The notes beneath the pieces are model-generated. The model searched no databases and was not told the DNA's origin. It was given only the letters and a program-made list of their open reading frames with translations. A stretch of DNA of 64,000 bases from Drosophila persimilis. Taxonomy: Eukaryota; Arthropoda; Insecta; Diptera; Drosophilidae. This document shows, one piece after another, positions 12,200 through 23,234 of this stretch. Both the position numbers and the translations under genes were made by a program. Position 1 is the stretch's first letter. Every line of letters starts with the position of its first letter. The stretch covers positions 3,844,001-3,908,000 of the forward strand of contig NW_020825706.1 of NCBI RefSeq assembly GCF_003286085.1. Reading direction: 5' to 3'.

Positions 12200-12500
12200 G
12201 AAAAATAAGAAGAGTTTTTCTAATGAATTAACCGAAAACTTTAGTTGGCTGTAATTTAATTATTTATTCGGCGGGGCGAAAATGGATACGCTCGATCTAT
12301 TTCAATGTTAGCGAACAACTATATTTCCTGCACAATTCAAAATCTCTTACTCTAGCTAACCTACGGTGGCAAAGCGGGGCGAATTCGCCAAGAGCGAGCT
12401 TTTATTGCGCTCCCGCTTTGCCCTAGCCTAACTTACACTAGACTTCATAATTAAGATCAATAACTAATAATCGCCTCCATGGATGGAAGGTCACGCAACA
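12200..12500 (-). repeat. 3' LTR of BEL-B
   Basis: In the element's sense it starts TGTTGCGTGA (plus-strand end 12500), directly after a GC-rich purine tract, and ends with TTTTTCA at 12200. The same sequence from its TTTTTCA end recurs at 22970. Confidence 0.8.
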
Positions 12501-15500
12501 CCGGCCCCGTTGAACGCCTGCATCGGCTTCAACACATTGGTAGCGGCGCCAATTTGTGTATGGCCCGCCGAAAAACCGCTCCAGTGCTAGTCCTTATTTC
12601 GACGACTCTGACCATGCCGTCCTCTCCTTCGTGCGTGGCGATGACCTCCCCACGAGCCACTTCTGAGGCGGCAGATTGTCCTCGGCCACGATGACGAGGT
12701 CTCCTTCCTCGAGGTTCGGTTGCCGCTGGTGCCATTTGCCCCGAATTTGCAGCCCCAGGACATATTCGCGGGACCATCGCTGCCAAAACGCTTGCCTGAC
12801 TGACGAGACAAGTCGCCATCGCCGCAAGCAACCGAGAATCTCCTGGTCCGGAGTCCGCAGTGCTGGGGGGCGATGAGCGACCCGCCTGTCAGCAGGTGCC
12901 CGGGTGTTAGGGCCTCGCCGTCGCTTGGATCTTGACTGATGGCTCCCAGCGGCCTCGAGTTCATTATGGCCTCGATGCCGACGAGGACTGTGGCGAGTCG
13001 CACGGAGTCGATCTGCGGGTAAATTCCCCATGAGTTGCGTCAGCAATCGAGGCTTGCATTTAAAACAGCGCATACACGATCGAATTGTCTGACGGCAGAC
13101 CTCCTGAGCGTTCACTATCCAAACGCTCTGTCGAAGGATGCTCACAAGTGCTCGTGGGCCGATATGAAAATTCAAATGGTGGAGATGACGAATATAGATT
13201 CGCACGAATAGCGAGCGCTTAGTCAAAAGCAGAGAAAACTTGGCACCGTATGATATAGGAGCTTTGGCTAGTCGCCCCCCCACTCGCAACAACGAAAAAT
13301 TGCACCAAGTCCCTGTGTCTTCATGGATGAATGGGTTCAACCGCTGAAGACTAGGACCAATTGTAGATCCTTTCCTAACCTTTTCTAACCTTGATACTCG
13401 TGATGCTGCACGATTTCGACAATTTTATAAAAGGCTTCATTGTATTCGGTCGGTGAGATAGTTTTTTCGAAATTTAGGCTTGGGTATTTATATTTTCTTA
13501 TAAAGCGGAACACATACACCAACACTCTAAGCAGTTTGAGGTGTGACGAGAATCCCTCGATGACATCTAACAGCTCCGAACTTCGCACAGCCGCGGTCAG
13601 CCCGACCGCAGTCTTCCTCTTTTCCAGCTGAAGATCATCGGACTGTTCGAAATGAGCGTTCTTGGGCCAGTTTTCTTCTTCCTCTTTAAAAAATGATGGT
13701 CCTTCGAACCAAATTGACTGAACGATTTCGTCGACGTCACAACCTCTTGAGACAATATCTGCTGGGTTCTGTTTCGTGGGCACATACCGACACGTAGCAT
13801 CATCTGACCAATCTTGAATCTCAGCCACTCTATTTGAAACGAAAGTCGACAACGACGATGGATGAGACCGGATCCAATGAAGAGTTACCTCTGAATCCGA
13901 CCAATAAACTACTCGTTCAATGGGCACGTTTAATAGGGGCTTGATTCTGTGACAGAGATCTGCGAGAAGGTGAGCAGCACATAACTCAAGCCTTGGGAGC
14001 GTTTTGGTCTTGAGCGGCGCTACTTTAGATTTCGAAGTCAACAATGATACTTTTAAACCTTCTGCAGTTCTGCTACGTATATAGACGCACGCTCCATACG
14101 CTCTCATGGAGGCGTCAGCAAAGGCATGTATTTGAACCGGTGACATCGGATCGGAATACACAAACCGAGATATGGATATGTCTTCCATTTGAGATAGTGT
14201 ATTTTTCAACTTATTCCACGCTGTTTCCAAATGCAGCGGGATCGACTCATCCCAATCTAGTTTGTTAAGCCAAAGCTCCTGCAATAGGATCTTGCCTTTT
14301 ATGAAGATAGGACTTAATAAACCAAGGGGGTCAAACAACTTTGATGTCACCGATAGTATGTTCCGTTTTGTTGCTCGGAGACCCATAACTGAATTGTCAA
14401 TTTTGAACTTAAAGGCATCGTCAGTAGGTAACCATGAGATTCCTAACGCCTTTGTCGACTCTGAATCCGAGATTGTTATGGGTTTGGCTGTGTGATCTCG
14501 GGTGAGTTTGAAAACCACTTAGTCAATTCAAACCCTGCGGTCTGAAGAACCTGAGACACTTCGGACTTAATTGCCCTGTCCTCATCTACGCATGCAGCAC
14601 CAGTCAACAAGTCATCGACGTAAAAGTCGGACCCAATAACGTTAGCAGCTCTAGGGAATGAGAGCTTCGCAGACTCACTCAACCTTTTCAAACACCGGAT
14701 AGCTAAGAATGGGTCTGGTCTAGTCCCATAGGTTACAATGTTGAGCTTGTATAATCTCAAGGATTCAGAAGGGTCTCTTCTCCACACTATGAGCTGAAAC
14801 TGCCGATCCGCTTCGTTCACCATCACTTGGCGATACATCTTTTTAACATCAGCAGTCAGGGCAAACCTGTGCAGACGGAAACGGAGCAGTGTCGAGTATA
14901 ATTCCTCTTGAATGGTAGGTCCCACCATCAGAATGTCATTTAAGGCCACCTGTGAGGACGTCTTGGACGAAGCATCGAACACGACTCGGAGCTTGGTAGA
15001 CGTACTTTGGGGCCTCAAAACACACTGATGAGGGATTACGTAGTGTGGAGTAGAAGGAATCGTATTGTCAGTAGGAGACATATGACCTAAGGAGAGGTAC
15101 TCTTCCATGAATTCCAAGTACATTTTCTTCAACTCAGGGTCACGATGCAATCGTCTTTCAAGCGACAAAAACCGCCGTTTCGCAACCTCAAAGGAGTTTC
15201 CTAAACAATTAGGATCTGATTTAACCCTTCGAACCGACCTGATGATAGTACCTGAGTCGTCTTACGATAATGTTCTTCATACAGCTTGTGCTCAGGTGTG
15301 GCAATTTTCTTGGTAAATGGCATTTCTTCCAGTGACCAAAACTTTTTCAAGGTCCAATCGATGGGTACTAGAAACTCTTCACTGCAACTCAAACTGTTTG
15401 TAATTTGAGGAGCAGAACTCCTGGAAACATATTTTCCCGACACAACCCAACCAAGAAGGGTTTTCTGAAGAGTTGGAAAGTCAGGACCTTGTTTAATTTG

Positions 15501-17150
15501 ACCAACAGCTAATAATTCAAAGAACGATTCTGCTCCAATTAGCATATCTATTCTTTGTGGCTTGTAGAAATAAGGGTCTGCCAGTGGTAGGTTCTCTGGG
15601 ATTCGCCAGTCAGTCACATTCACTGACTGGTCAGGGTGATAACCTGAAATTGATTTCAGGATCCAAAAATCAAAGGAGAACTTACTACCATTTATTCGCG
15701 ACTTCACCATTGTGTGTATTTTATCCTTTACTTGAGAATTAGATTCACCAATTCCAAGCAAGTTAATACAGGACTCCTCTCTACGGATCTGTAAGCGATT
15801 AGCGAGGTCCTCGGTAATGAAATTTGTTTGTGATCCAGAGTCGAGCAGAGCTCTGGCCAGAATGTGTTCACCGCTCTTAGTTCGGACGCTTACGATCGAA
15901 GTAGCCAGAATTACCCTGTCCAACGCTGTCGCATGCAAAACATGTGATGTGGAAGGTTGATTCTGATTTGATGGAGGAGAAGGACTCTCTTGGGGTGGTA
16001 GCAACGCGAGACTATTAGCCGACACTGTGTATCGATGCAATAATGTATGATGTGAGCGGCTGCACACTCGACATTTATTGGCTTTGAATTTTACAACAGC
16101 GTGGCAAGCTCAAACCTTTGCATCACCGAGAGACGCGAAAATGGAGGGCAATTAGACACTACATGGTCTCCTGAATTGCAGAACCTACAAGTTTGCTGAG
16201 TTCTACTGTTGGTGGAAGTGGAAGAACAAGCAAATGAACTGCGATTATGTTGCTTGCTTGGCATGACTTTGTCTTGTCTTGGCTTGGTCGATTCCTCAGC
16301 AGACAGATGCTGGTATCGACGATTTAAGACTTTCTCAAAGTCCGACCAAAGCTGCAACTTCTCATAAGTAAGCTGTTCATCCCACTTTTGTTTCGTCACT
16401 GGGTGGACTCTGTTTAAAACAAGATGAATGAGCATTGCATTCGAAATTTTTGTATCATCTCCGATCGACAGTAACGATCCGTAAATCGACGAAACAGTAT
16501 CGATTAGATTTCTTAGAGATGATGCAGATTGATATTCTCGGCATATTGACCAATGTGGAAATATTACTCGTGAAAATCAAATAATCATTGTCATACACTC
16601 GTATTAGGCCAGCCATGGCCTTTTCATAATTTGCCTCGGTGACTTGGAACGCCTTTATTGTTCCTAATGCTTCATCAGAGAGGCACGAAATCAAATTTTT
16701 AAATTTTTCGATCACCGGTATGCTGTTGTCGCTATGGACTAGTCTCTCAAAAAGGCTAATGAAATTTTTGAACTCCGAAATTTTTTACCACTAAATTTGG
16801 GTAATGCCAATTTCGGAAGTCTAGCATGAGTTGGGGCTGAAGAAGACACTGGCTTCGTCTCGCTTGCTGCATCAAAGGCGGCGATAAGCGACATTATCTT
16901 TCCCTTGGTTACAATCGTCAGCTCTTCCAACTCGGCTGCATATGCATCATCATCTGTTATGTTCTCGATTTGCTCCTGCAAATGGTTAGCCTTTTCAATT
17001 GAAGCATTTAAACAATCTAATCTACATTGTAATTCCGGTAATTGCAAAGGAATCGACCCTTGATCTAATCGATCCTCTAAGCGGCGACTTTACTCGACTT
17101 TTGAGCTTAATCTTTAAGTCTTCAAGAGTGGATTTACTGTTTTCTGCCAT
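12501..17150 (-). pseudogene. gag-pol region of BEL-B
   Basis: Read on the minus strand. Gag starts near 17150 (MAENSKSTLEDLKIK) and ends with Cys/His knuckles near 16080-16230 (CRFCNSGDHVVSNC). A protease-like region lies near 15840 (LLDSGSQTNFITED). Reverse transcriptase is at about 14500-15170 (TADVKKMYRQV, YVDDLLTG); RNase H and connection at about 13385-14450 (HAFADASMRAYGACVY, YWSDSEVTLHWIRSH); integrase and the C-terminal tail (GDLVIVAEDNLPPQKW) at about 12540-13340. It is the same family as BEL-C and BEL-D. The frame is broken at several places. Confidence 0.85.
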
Positions 17151-17275
17151 ATTATTTGTGTATTTAGATTTTACGCAACAAACCGCTATTATTTCTATTT
17201 ATTTATTTATTATTATTTTTTTTTTAAATGTTTGAACGAATTTGAATTGAAGAGAGTAGGAAAGAGTAGTTGCAA

Positions 17276-17390
17276 GTGACGTTCGGAAACAACATACCCT
17301 TAGAATTTAGGGTATCGCGTCACTTGGCAAGTAACAGCCGAAAAGAATATACCCGTTAGATAAAGGGTAGCGCGTCACTTGGCGCACCGT
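17276..17390 (+). repeat. two tandem ~55-bp repeats in the CR1 5' region
   Basis: Each unit contains a short hairpin (ataccc...gggta) followed by 'gcgtcacttggc'. The units differ at several bases. Their place at the presumed 5' end of the LINE fits a promoter or transcript-start module, but that is inference. Confidence 0.6.
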
Positions 17391-18004
17391 TAAGCTCAAG
17401 AGCGGCAACGAAAATTCTCCCATACGCTTCTAGCTCTTGCTTAAGCCGGTTGTGTTTTTTTCTTGCTCCCGCATTCTCCGCCCTTTGCCTAAATATCATA
17501 CAACATTGTTGTGACTTTGTTTTGATATATTATCGCATCTCTTTAATTTGATTCTACTTTGTGTTAACCACCAGTGTTTTGTTAGTAAACAAGTGTTTAA
17601 TATAAATTCAATATTGCAATCGTAACGCATCGGACTCGTGCAGGCAATTTGTTATTGTTTTTTTGCTCAGTCTGCTTTTCGTTATCGCTTCTTCGGTGTG
17701 CACTGTTCTCGCGCATCAGCGTTTGCATCGCCCACACTCTCTCGTGAGCATAAGCGGGCTGCTCGCATTGTTGCTCTCACTCTCTCTGGATTGCTTATAC
17801 TCTCCCTCTCTGTGGACTTTTCTTTTGTGTCTCTGCTTTGGTGAGTTTACTGCTCGTTTTCTGCACTTCGTTGGATCATCTGCTTTGAATTATTGCTGCT
17901 GCAGCTGATTGTCTGGCTCGCTCTGCTGTCTGCTCTCCTACTTTACCTGCGATCTAACTCCGCTCTTTTATTATTCGTGCACAGTGATTCTACTGCTGTC
18001 AATA

Positions 18005-19036
18005 ATGGCAATCGTTTGTAGTGCAAAGAAATGTGAATTCGGTGGTGTTATCATTGGTGATTCATTTCTTAGCTGCTGGCTGTGCGAAAATTTTGCCCAC
18101 ATAAAATGTGCTGGTGGTGGAAATTTCGGCCGGTTGAATGATCTAATCTCGAAACGCATGGGCCTGTCTTGGTCATGTCTGGCTTGTCGGGAGATTGAGG
18201 CCGAAATGCGCACATTTATGAGACAGACTCGTACTGGGTTTCTGGATGTCCGGAAACAATTTGTTGCTCTCAACGAGAATTTTCTTGCCCTTGAATCACA
18301 GTTTCTTGGGCTCAAACTCTTGAGCGAATCGCCTAGACGGAAAATTCCGCATAATGATACCAATCTCTTGCAATCTAATCCGATTGGTACGCCTGCCTCC
18401 CACCTTAATCCATCGGCAGCATTTCCGTGTAGTCATGCCACGCCGTTGTCTATAAATCCGCCAACGGTGGCTCCGGAGTTCTTTACACCGAGCAATGTGG
18501 CCGTCACTTCTGACGCGGTGAGTGCTCCTAGTGCGGGTGTGCTGGTTGCTGACGACGTCTTGCCAACTCCTGCTCCAATTCCTGCTCCAATTCCTGTTCC
18601 AATTCCTGCTCCAATTCCTGCTCCAATTTCTGCTTCAATTCCTGCTACAACCATTGCTGCCAATTCCTCTGCCCTTGGACCGAGATCTCTTTTAGGAGTG
18701 GCTCCACCATCTCGATCTCGCTCGGGACTTCAACTTAGAGCAGTGGTCCCTCGGAAAGCAATATTTGTTTCTCGTCTTATTCCTGAGGCTACAACAGAGG
18801 ATGTTAAACAACATCTCTCCTCTAAACTTAACACCTCGCCTGTTGATATAGTTGTGACTAAATTTACATTTAAACATAAGCGCAACATATCATCATTTAA
18901 AATTCTTCTCCCTGATTCTTTACTATCCAGTTCTCTAAAACCGTCAATATGGCCTGAGCATACAATTGTGCATGAGTTCCTTCTCAAAGATTCGAACTCG
19001 AATCCTAGAATAACTGAACATGCTCCAAAAAACTGA
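18005..19036 (+). CDS. CR1 ORF1 protein, PHD-type zinc finger
   Basis: 343 aa from the ATG at 18005. I chose this start because the homologous relic near 9471 also begins just before the zinc finger; an in-frame ATG at 17909 would add 32 residues. Residues 5-61 hold a C4-H-C3 arrangement: C5, C10, C24, C27, H32, C35, C58 and C61. Residues ~68-100 look helical (FMRQTRTGFLDVRKQF, ALESQFLGLKLL). A Pro/Ala/Ile repeat of 12-bp DNA units lies near residues 186-218. The C-terminal ~90 residues form a conserved domain (AIFVSRLIPEATTEDVKQHL to WPEHTIVHEFLL). Known: CR1 ORF1 proteins bind RNA and form the retrotransposition particle; the PHD may aid partner binding. The stop overlaps the ORF2 start. 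Confidence 0.85.
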   Translation: MAIVCSAKKCEFGGVIIGDSFLSCWLCENFAHIKCAGGGNFGRLNDLISKRMGLSWSCLACREIEAEMRTFMRQTRTGFLDVRKQFVALNENFLALESQFLGLKLLSESPRRKIPHNDTNLLQSNPIGTPASHLNPSAAFPCSHATPLSINPPTVAPEFFTPSNVAVTSDAVSAPSAGVLVADDVLPTPAPIPAPIPVPIPAPIPAPISASIPATTIAANSSALGPRSLLGVAPPSRSRSGLQLRAVVPRKAIFVSRLIPEATTEDVKQHLSSKLNTSPVDIVVTKFTFKHKRNISSFKILLPDSLLSSSLKPSIWPEHTIVHEFLLKDSNSNPRITEHAPKN

Positions 19037-21852
19037 TGTACTATTTTTCCATGCACTATCAGAACGTTCGCAGTTTGCTGGGAAAATTGCGTCAAATTCA
19101 TACTAATAGCGCGTCCTTTGATTTCGATGCCATCGCGTTTACCGAAACCTGGCTTAACTCCTCTGTCAATGATCATGAAATTTTCATTGATAGTTACACT
19201 ATTTATAGAATGGACCGCCCATCTTTTGCAGGTGGGGTTCTGATTGCAGTTAAATCTGTTTTCTCATCTGAGTTATTCCCATTTAATAACATTCACGGAA
19301 TTGAATTTGTTGCAGTCAAAGTTCGTGTTGGCTCCGCATTTTTCTATTTAACCTGCTCTTACATTCCTCCCAGGTCTGATGCTGAGCTTTACTTACACCA
19401 CCTCTCAGCAATTAACATTGTTGTTTCTGCATTAGGGTGCCATGATCGAGTTATTGTCATGGGGGACTTTAACCTCCCATTTCTTTCTTGGCTGCCTTGT
19501 GATGACGCTAACCTATTGTTTCCCAATTGCCATAATGACTTTATCAATGGGCTAACGGATAGTTCCCTTGTCCAAATTAATGCCGTTAAAAACATGAGGG
19601 ACAGACTTCTTGACCTCGTTTTTGTTAACGATGGTTCTCTTGCTACGGTATCTAGAGCAAGTCCAATATCTCTCCCTGAAGATCCTTACCATCCAACTTT
19701 GTTGATATCACTGGAGTGTACACAATCTGGATGTGTTGACAGTTCCATGGCTCCTTGTCACATAAAGTGTTTTCGCAAAACAAACTTTATCGATTTAGAT
19801 CTACATCTCTCGCGTGTTGATTGGTCGTTTCTTTATTCATTACCGAACATAGATGCACCTGTTAACTCGTTTTATAGTTCTATTTACTCCGCCCTAAATA
19901 CGTTTGTTCCAGATATCACTGTACCTGTATCGTCCAAGCCTCCTTGGTTCTCCAAGTATTTATCATACTTAAAAAATAATAAATCCCGGCTCTATAAAAA
20001 GTACCAGAAGTCGGGCTCCACGTTGGCTTTAGCTCTATACTCCTCCGCTCGCTCGCAGTGTTATAATCATTACCTTTCACAATGTAGTAGAAACTTTCGT
20101 AGTGATCCTAAAAAATTCTATTCGTTCGTTAACTCTAAGCGCAAGTCAAACGTTTTTCCCCCGTCCCTTCATTACCAGAACAAAACAGAAGCTTCTGCTG
20201 TTGGTATTGCTAATTTATTCGCTAACTTTTTCCAAACAACGTACTCGTCTCATATTTACAACGCATCCACTCCGTATCCGTACCAGCTACCTCAAGCTAA
20301 CAGCATTTTTCTGCCCTTTTTCGAGGAAAGCGTTGTTCTGGAAGGTTTGTCATCTATGGACATATCGTTTTCTGCGGGTCCAGATAAGGTACCAAGTTGC
20401 ATCTTAAAACACTGTGCCCAGTCCCTTTGCAAACCCTTGACCTTTCTCTTCAACCTCTCTTTGGAACAGTCTTGTCTCCCAGTAATTTGGAATGAGTCCT
20501 ATATCATTCCGCTTCACAAAAAAGGTTCAAGATCAAACATTAAAAACTATCGTGGTATCGCAAAGCTTTCCGCCATCCCGAAGCTTCTTGAGTTCCTGGT
20601 CACCCGGCAACTGCAACATCTTTGTTGCAGCTTGATATCTCCGTCGCAACACGGTTTTTTCAGACATCGTTCAACATCGACTAACCTTCTTGAGTTTTCT
20701 AACCTAATCCACCGTGGTTTTCAAATTGGTTCGCAGACGGATGTAGTTTTTACTGACTTCAGCAAATCATTCGATTCTGTGAACCATGCTCTGCTTATTC
20801 ACAAGCTCTCTTTATTAGGGTTCCCAACGAATCTTCTAGATTGGATTTTGTCCTATCTCTCTAACCGCACTCAACGTGTTTTGTTTTCTAACGTGTTGTC
20901 AAATACTGTAAATGTTACTTCAGGTGTGCCACAGGGAAGTCATCTGGGCCCGCTTCTGTTCATTTTATTTGTGAATGACCTTCCTCAAGTCATAACATAC
21001 TCTACTACACTAATGTATGCTGATGATGTCAAAATTTGTCTTTCTTACTCTGATTGGTATTTGCACACACGCCTTCAACTTGATCTAAGTGAACTACTAT
21101 TGTGGTGTTCAACTAATCTTCTTTTTCTGAACCTTTCCAAATGCAAACTTATGACATTTTACCGTCGCGCTCCTCATTTTGTCCCATATGTTCTAGGAAA
21201 TCATGTCCTTGAACGAATTTCGAGTTCAAATGACCTCGGAGTCCTTTTTGATCATAAGATGTGTTTTAACACCCATATAGCTGCAACTGTAAATAAAGCT
21301 AAGGGTGTTTTAGCGTTCATCAAGCGTTGGTCCAAGGAGTTTGACGACCCGTACGTTACAAAACAACTGTACATCTCGTTAGTACGTCCTATATTGGAGT
21401 ATTGTTCTTGTGTGTGGAGCCCGCAGTATAAAGAACAGCAGGCTGTTATTGAATCCGTGCAAAAGCAATTTTTAATTTTTGCCCTTCGGAACTTTAACTG
21501 GGACTCAGGTAGAATCTGGCCACCCTACCGGTCTAGGCTAAATCTTATTGACCTGCCGTCGTTGCACCATCGCAGAATATGCAATGGCGTAATGTTCGTG
21601 CACAAGCTCCTTCTTGGGACTGTTGACTCCCAAACTCTCTTGGGTCAGATTGACTTGGCCGTTCCATCTAGACCTACCCGTACTTTTAGGCCTATCCGTC
21701 TACCCATATGTAGATCTAATTATGCTGATCATGAACCTTTTAGGGTTTTATGCCATAATTATAACTCCCTCTGTCAAACCCTATCCCCTGAACTGTCTCT
21801 TAAACTAATTGCATGCAATATTTATAATCATTTAAATTTAGCTAACTTTTAA
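19036..21852 (+). CDS. CR1 ORF2 protein: endonuclease and reverse transcriptase
   Basis: 938 aa. The APE-type endonuclease is N-terminal (residues ~1-230), with YQNVRSLLGK, FTETWL, MGDFNL near 142 and the final EDPYHPTLL. Reverse transcriptase spans about residues 480-760: KNYRGIAKLS, VFTDFSKSFDSVNH near 572, GVPQGSHLGPLLF near 635, and the catalytic YADD at 661-664. The C-terminal part has a Cys/Trp-rich stretch (EYCSCVWSPQY). All key catalytic residues that I can check are present and the frame is unbroken. Known: this enzyme nicks the target and copies the RNA from the 3' end, which explains the two 5'-truncated copies elsewhere here. The ATG overlaps the ORF1 stop as TGATG, so translation is likely by stop-start coupling. 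Confidence 0.9.
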   Translation: MYYFSMHYQNVRSLLGKLRQIHTNSASFDFDAIAFTETWLNSSVNDHEIFIDSYTIYRMDRPSFAGGVLIAVKSVFSSELFPFNNIHGIEFVAVKVRVGSAFFYLTCSYIPPRSDAELYLHHLSAINIVVSALGCHDRVIVMGDFNLPFLSWLPCDDANLLFPNCHNDFINGLTDSSLVQINAVKNMRDRLLDLVFVNDGSLATVSRASPISLPEDPYHPTLLISLECTQSGCVDSSMAPCHIKCFRKTNFIDLDLHLSRVDWSFLYSLPNIDAPVNSFYSSIYSALNTFVPDITVPVSSKPPWFSKYLSYLKNNKSRLYKKYQKSGSTLALALYSSARSQCYNHYLSQCSRNFRSDPKKFYSFVNSKRKSNVFPPSLHYQNKTEASAVGIANLFANFFQTTYSSHIYNASTPYPYQLPQANSIFLPFFEESVVLEGLSSMDISFSAGPDKVPSCILKHCAQSLCKPLTFLFNLSLEQSCLPVIWNESYIIPLHKKGSRSNIKNYRGIAKLSAIPKLLEFLVTRQLQHLCCSLISPSQHGFFRHRSTSTNLLEFSNLIHRGFQIGSQTDVVFTDFSKSFDSVNHALLIHKLSLLGFPTNLLDWILSYLSNRTQRVLFSNVLSNTVNVTSGVPQGSHLGPLLFILFVNDLPQVITYSTTLMYADDVKICLSYSDWYLHTRLQLDLSELLLWCSTNLLFLNLSKCKLMTFYRRAPHFVPYVLGNHVLERISSSNDLGVLFDHKMCFNTHIAATVNKAKGVLAFIKRWSKEFDDPYVTKQLYISLVRPILEYCSCVWSPQYKEQQAVIESVQKQFLIFALRNFNWDSGRIWPPYRSRLNLIDLPSLHHRRICNGVMFVHKLLLGTVDSQTLLGQIDLAVPSRPTRTFRPIRLPICRSNYADHEPFRVLCHNYNSLCQTLSPELSLKLIACNIYNHLNLANF

Positions 21853-21933
21853 CTTATCTTTTTCCGCCTTTAGTAACTAAGTACCATTATTAACAGATAA
21901 TTGTTAATTAAATAAATAAATAAATAAATAAAT

Positions 21934-22969
21934 ACAACACAAGCAGCAGTGGAGAAGCGAAAGCGAAAACGAAATAATGCACCGGTGCTGCTGCTTGTAT
22001 GTATGTGTGGATACTTTCTATACGCCGTGGCTTGGGTGAACGAACGAACAAACTTTCTTGTGAGGTTCTAACGACGAGAAAGGTAGAACAAAATAAAGGG
22101 GGGGGGGGGGGGGGGGGGGGGGGGGAGAGGGCGACAGTGATTGCAGTAAACGATAGATGTATGTAAGATTTATATTAAAGTATCGTTTATTAATAATGTT
22201 TAGATCGAAAAAGAGTACAAACTGTATAATTTCAACGGTACAATCATTGAGTGTTTTCTCCCGACTTTTTTTTGTTCAACTTTCTGCTTCTACTTCCAAC
22301 AACCGACTCCCATATCGATAACCCCTTATCGGTTAGGTCTATTAAACATCGGTTAAGTCTGGTTATATCGGTTAGGTCTTATCGAAGGTATGTTAAGTTT
22401 AAATGTTAATTTAGATGGGATAGTGTTAACTGCTTGATACACTGACCTTTACATGTATGTACATATAACTGTTGCGTCCAAATAGCGGTTCACATATGTA
22501 TGTCTGTATGTGTCGATATGTATTTATTTATGTGTGTTTAGCTATATTTATGCAATTACTAATAAAATGCATGCAATCAAGCTCTACTATATGTATATCA
22601 TACGTCTGTGCCTAGAATTGAAGGCGATGTGCAATGTTTTCAGCACAAGACACCTCAAAGAGAGATCTGAATGTCTATTGCTCAGCCTTCAATTTTCTGC
22701 ACAAATACCTCTGATTCCTCTTTTGGATCTTTGAGTCCAACTGCTACTTTCCTGGCTTTATCGCAGGGCATCCCTCGGCAGTAGCAGAAATTTTCACAAA
22801 AATTATTCTTGGCGCGACCGACGCGATGATATTATGCAAATTGATTGCTGATTGACACACACACCACGACGCGGGCAACGAATATGTTTGCATATACTGC
22901 AATTTCTTGTGTCACTGTCACTTATTGTTGTTGCCTATAATTAACTTTACAGTCAACCCGGGGGCGCCA
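21934..22969 (-). other. leader of BEL-B, with primer-binding site
   Basis: This stretch lies between the CR1 tail and the BEL-B 5' LTR. Directly inside the LTR (plus 22952-22969, minus sense TGGCGCCCCCGGGTTGAC) is a TGG-initial sequence in the place of a primer-binding site; I do not name the tRNA. The rest is AT-rich with a 28-base poly(G) and three copies of 'atcggttaggtct'-like units near 22330-22380. No supported gene. Confidence 0.6.
22098..22125 (+). repeat. poly(G) run of 28
   Basis: Twenty-eight guanines in a row, preceded by 'aaataaa'. Such long G runs are rare and unstable. It could form G-quadruplexes, or its length could be an assembly or sequencing artefact. Confidence 0.85.
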
Positions 22970-23234
22970 TGAAAAATTAGAAGAGTTTTTCTAATGAATT
23001 AACCGAAAACTTTGGGTGGCTGTAATTTAATTATTTATTCGGCGGGGCGAAAATGGATACGCTCGATCTATTTCAATGTTAGCGAACAACTATATTTCCT
23101 TCACAATTCAAAATCTCTTACTCGAGCTAACCTACGGTGGCAAAGTGGGGCGAATTCGCCAAGAGCGAGAGAGCGAGCTTTTATTGCGCTCCCGCTTTGC
23201 CCTAGCCTAACTTACACTAGACTTCATAATTAAG
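22970..23234 (-). repeat. 5' LTR of BEL-B, outer end lost to DINE-1
   Basis: It matches 12200-12455 with about six substitutions by eye. Its inner end (TTTTTCA in element sense, at 22970) abuts the primer-binding-like sequence. The outer end runs directly into DINE-1 copy 2. Confidence 0.8.

Larger units (their letters stand above)
17241..21933 (+). mobile_element. CR1-clade LINE, full length or nearly so, both frames open
   Basis: The order is a 5' untranslated region (from about 17241), ORF1 18005-19036, ORF2 19036-21852, a short 3' untranslated region, and a tail of AAAT repeats ending at 21933. It lies in the leader of BEL-B, opposite in strand. The exact 5' end and target duplication are not clear; the start is placed where BEL leader sequence stops being plausible. 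Known: CR1 elements encode an ORF1 with a PHD-like zinc finger and an ORF2 with APE-type endonuclease and reverse transcriptase, and often end in short tandem repeats. Alternative: a neighbouring clade of the jockey/CR1 group. Confidence 0.85.
12200..23234 (-). mobile_element. BEL/Pao LTR retrotransposon, copy B, split by a CR1 insertion
   Basis: The 3' LTR is at 12200-12500 and the 5' LTR at 22970-23234; they share most of their length with about six substitutions plus a short length difference by eye, roughly 2 percent. Pol and gag run leftward from the leader. A full-length CR1 (about 17241-21933) sits in the leader, between the primer-binding side (21934-22969) and gag (ending near 17150). 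The outer 5' end of the element is replaced by DINE-1 copy 2. Known: BEL/Pao has LTRs starting TG and ending CA, as here. The copy is broken at several places (about five or six), consistent with moderate age. Confidence 0.8.

Noticed and set aside
17638-17908. Small plus-strand frames ahead of CR1 ORF1
   Set aside because: Low-complexity Ser/Leu-rich translations of the 5' untranslated region; no start context or conservation visible.
22510-22734. 74-aa frame, considered as a host exon
   Set aside because: No splice sites in phase, low-complexity start, and it lies in the BEL-B leader.
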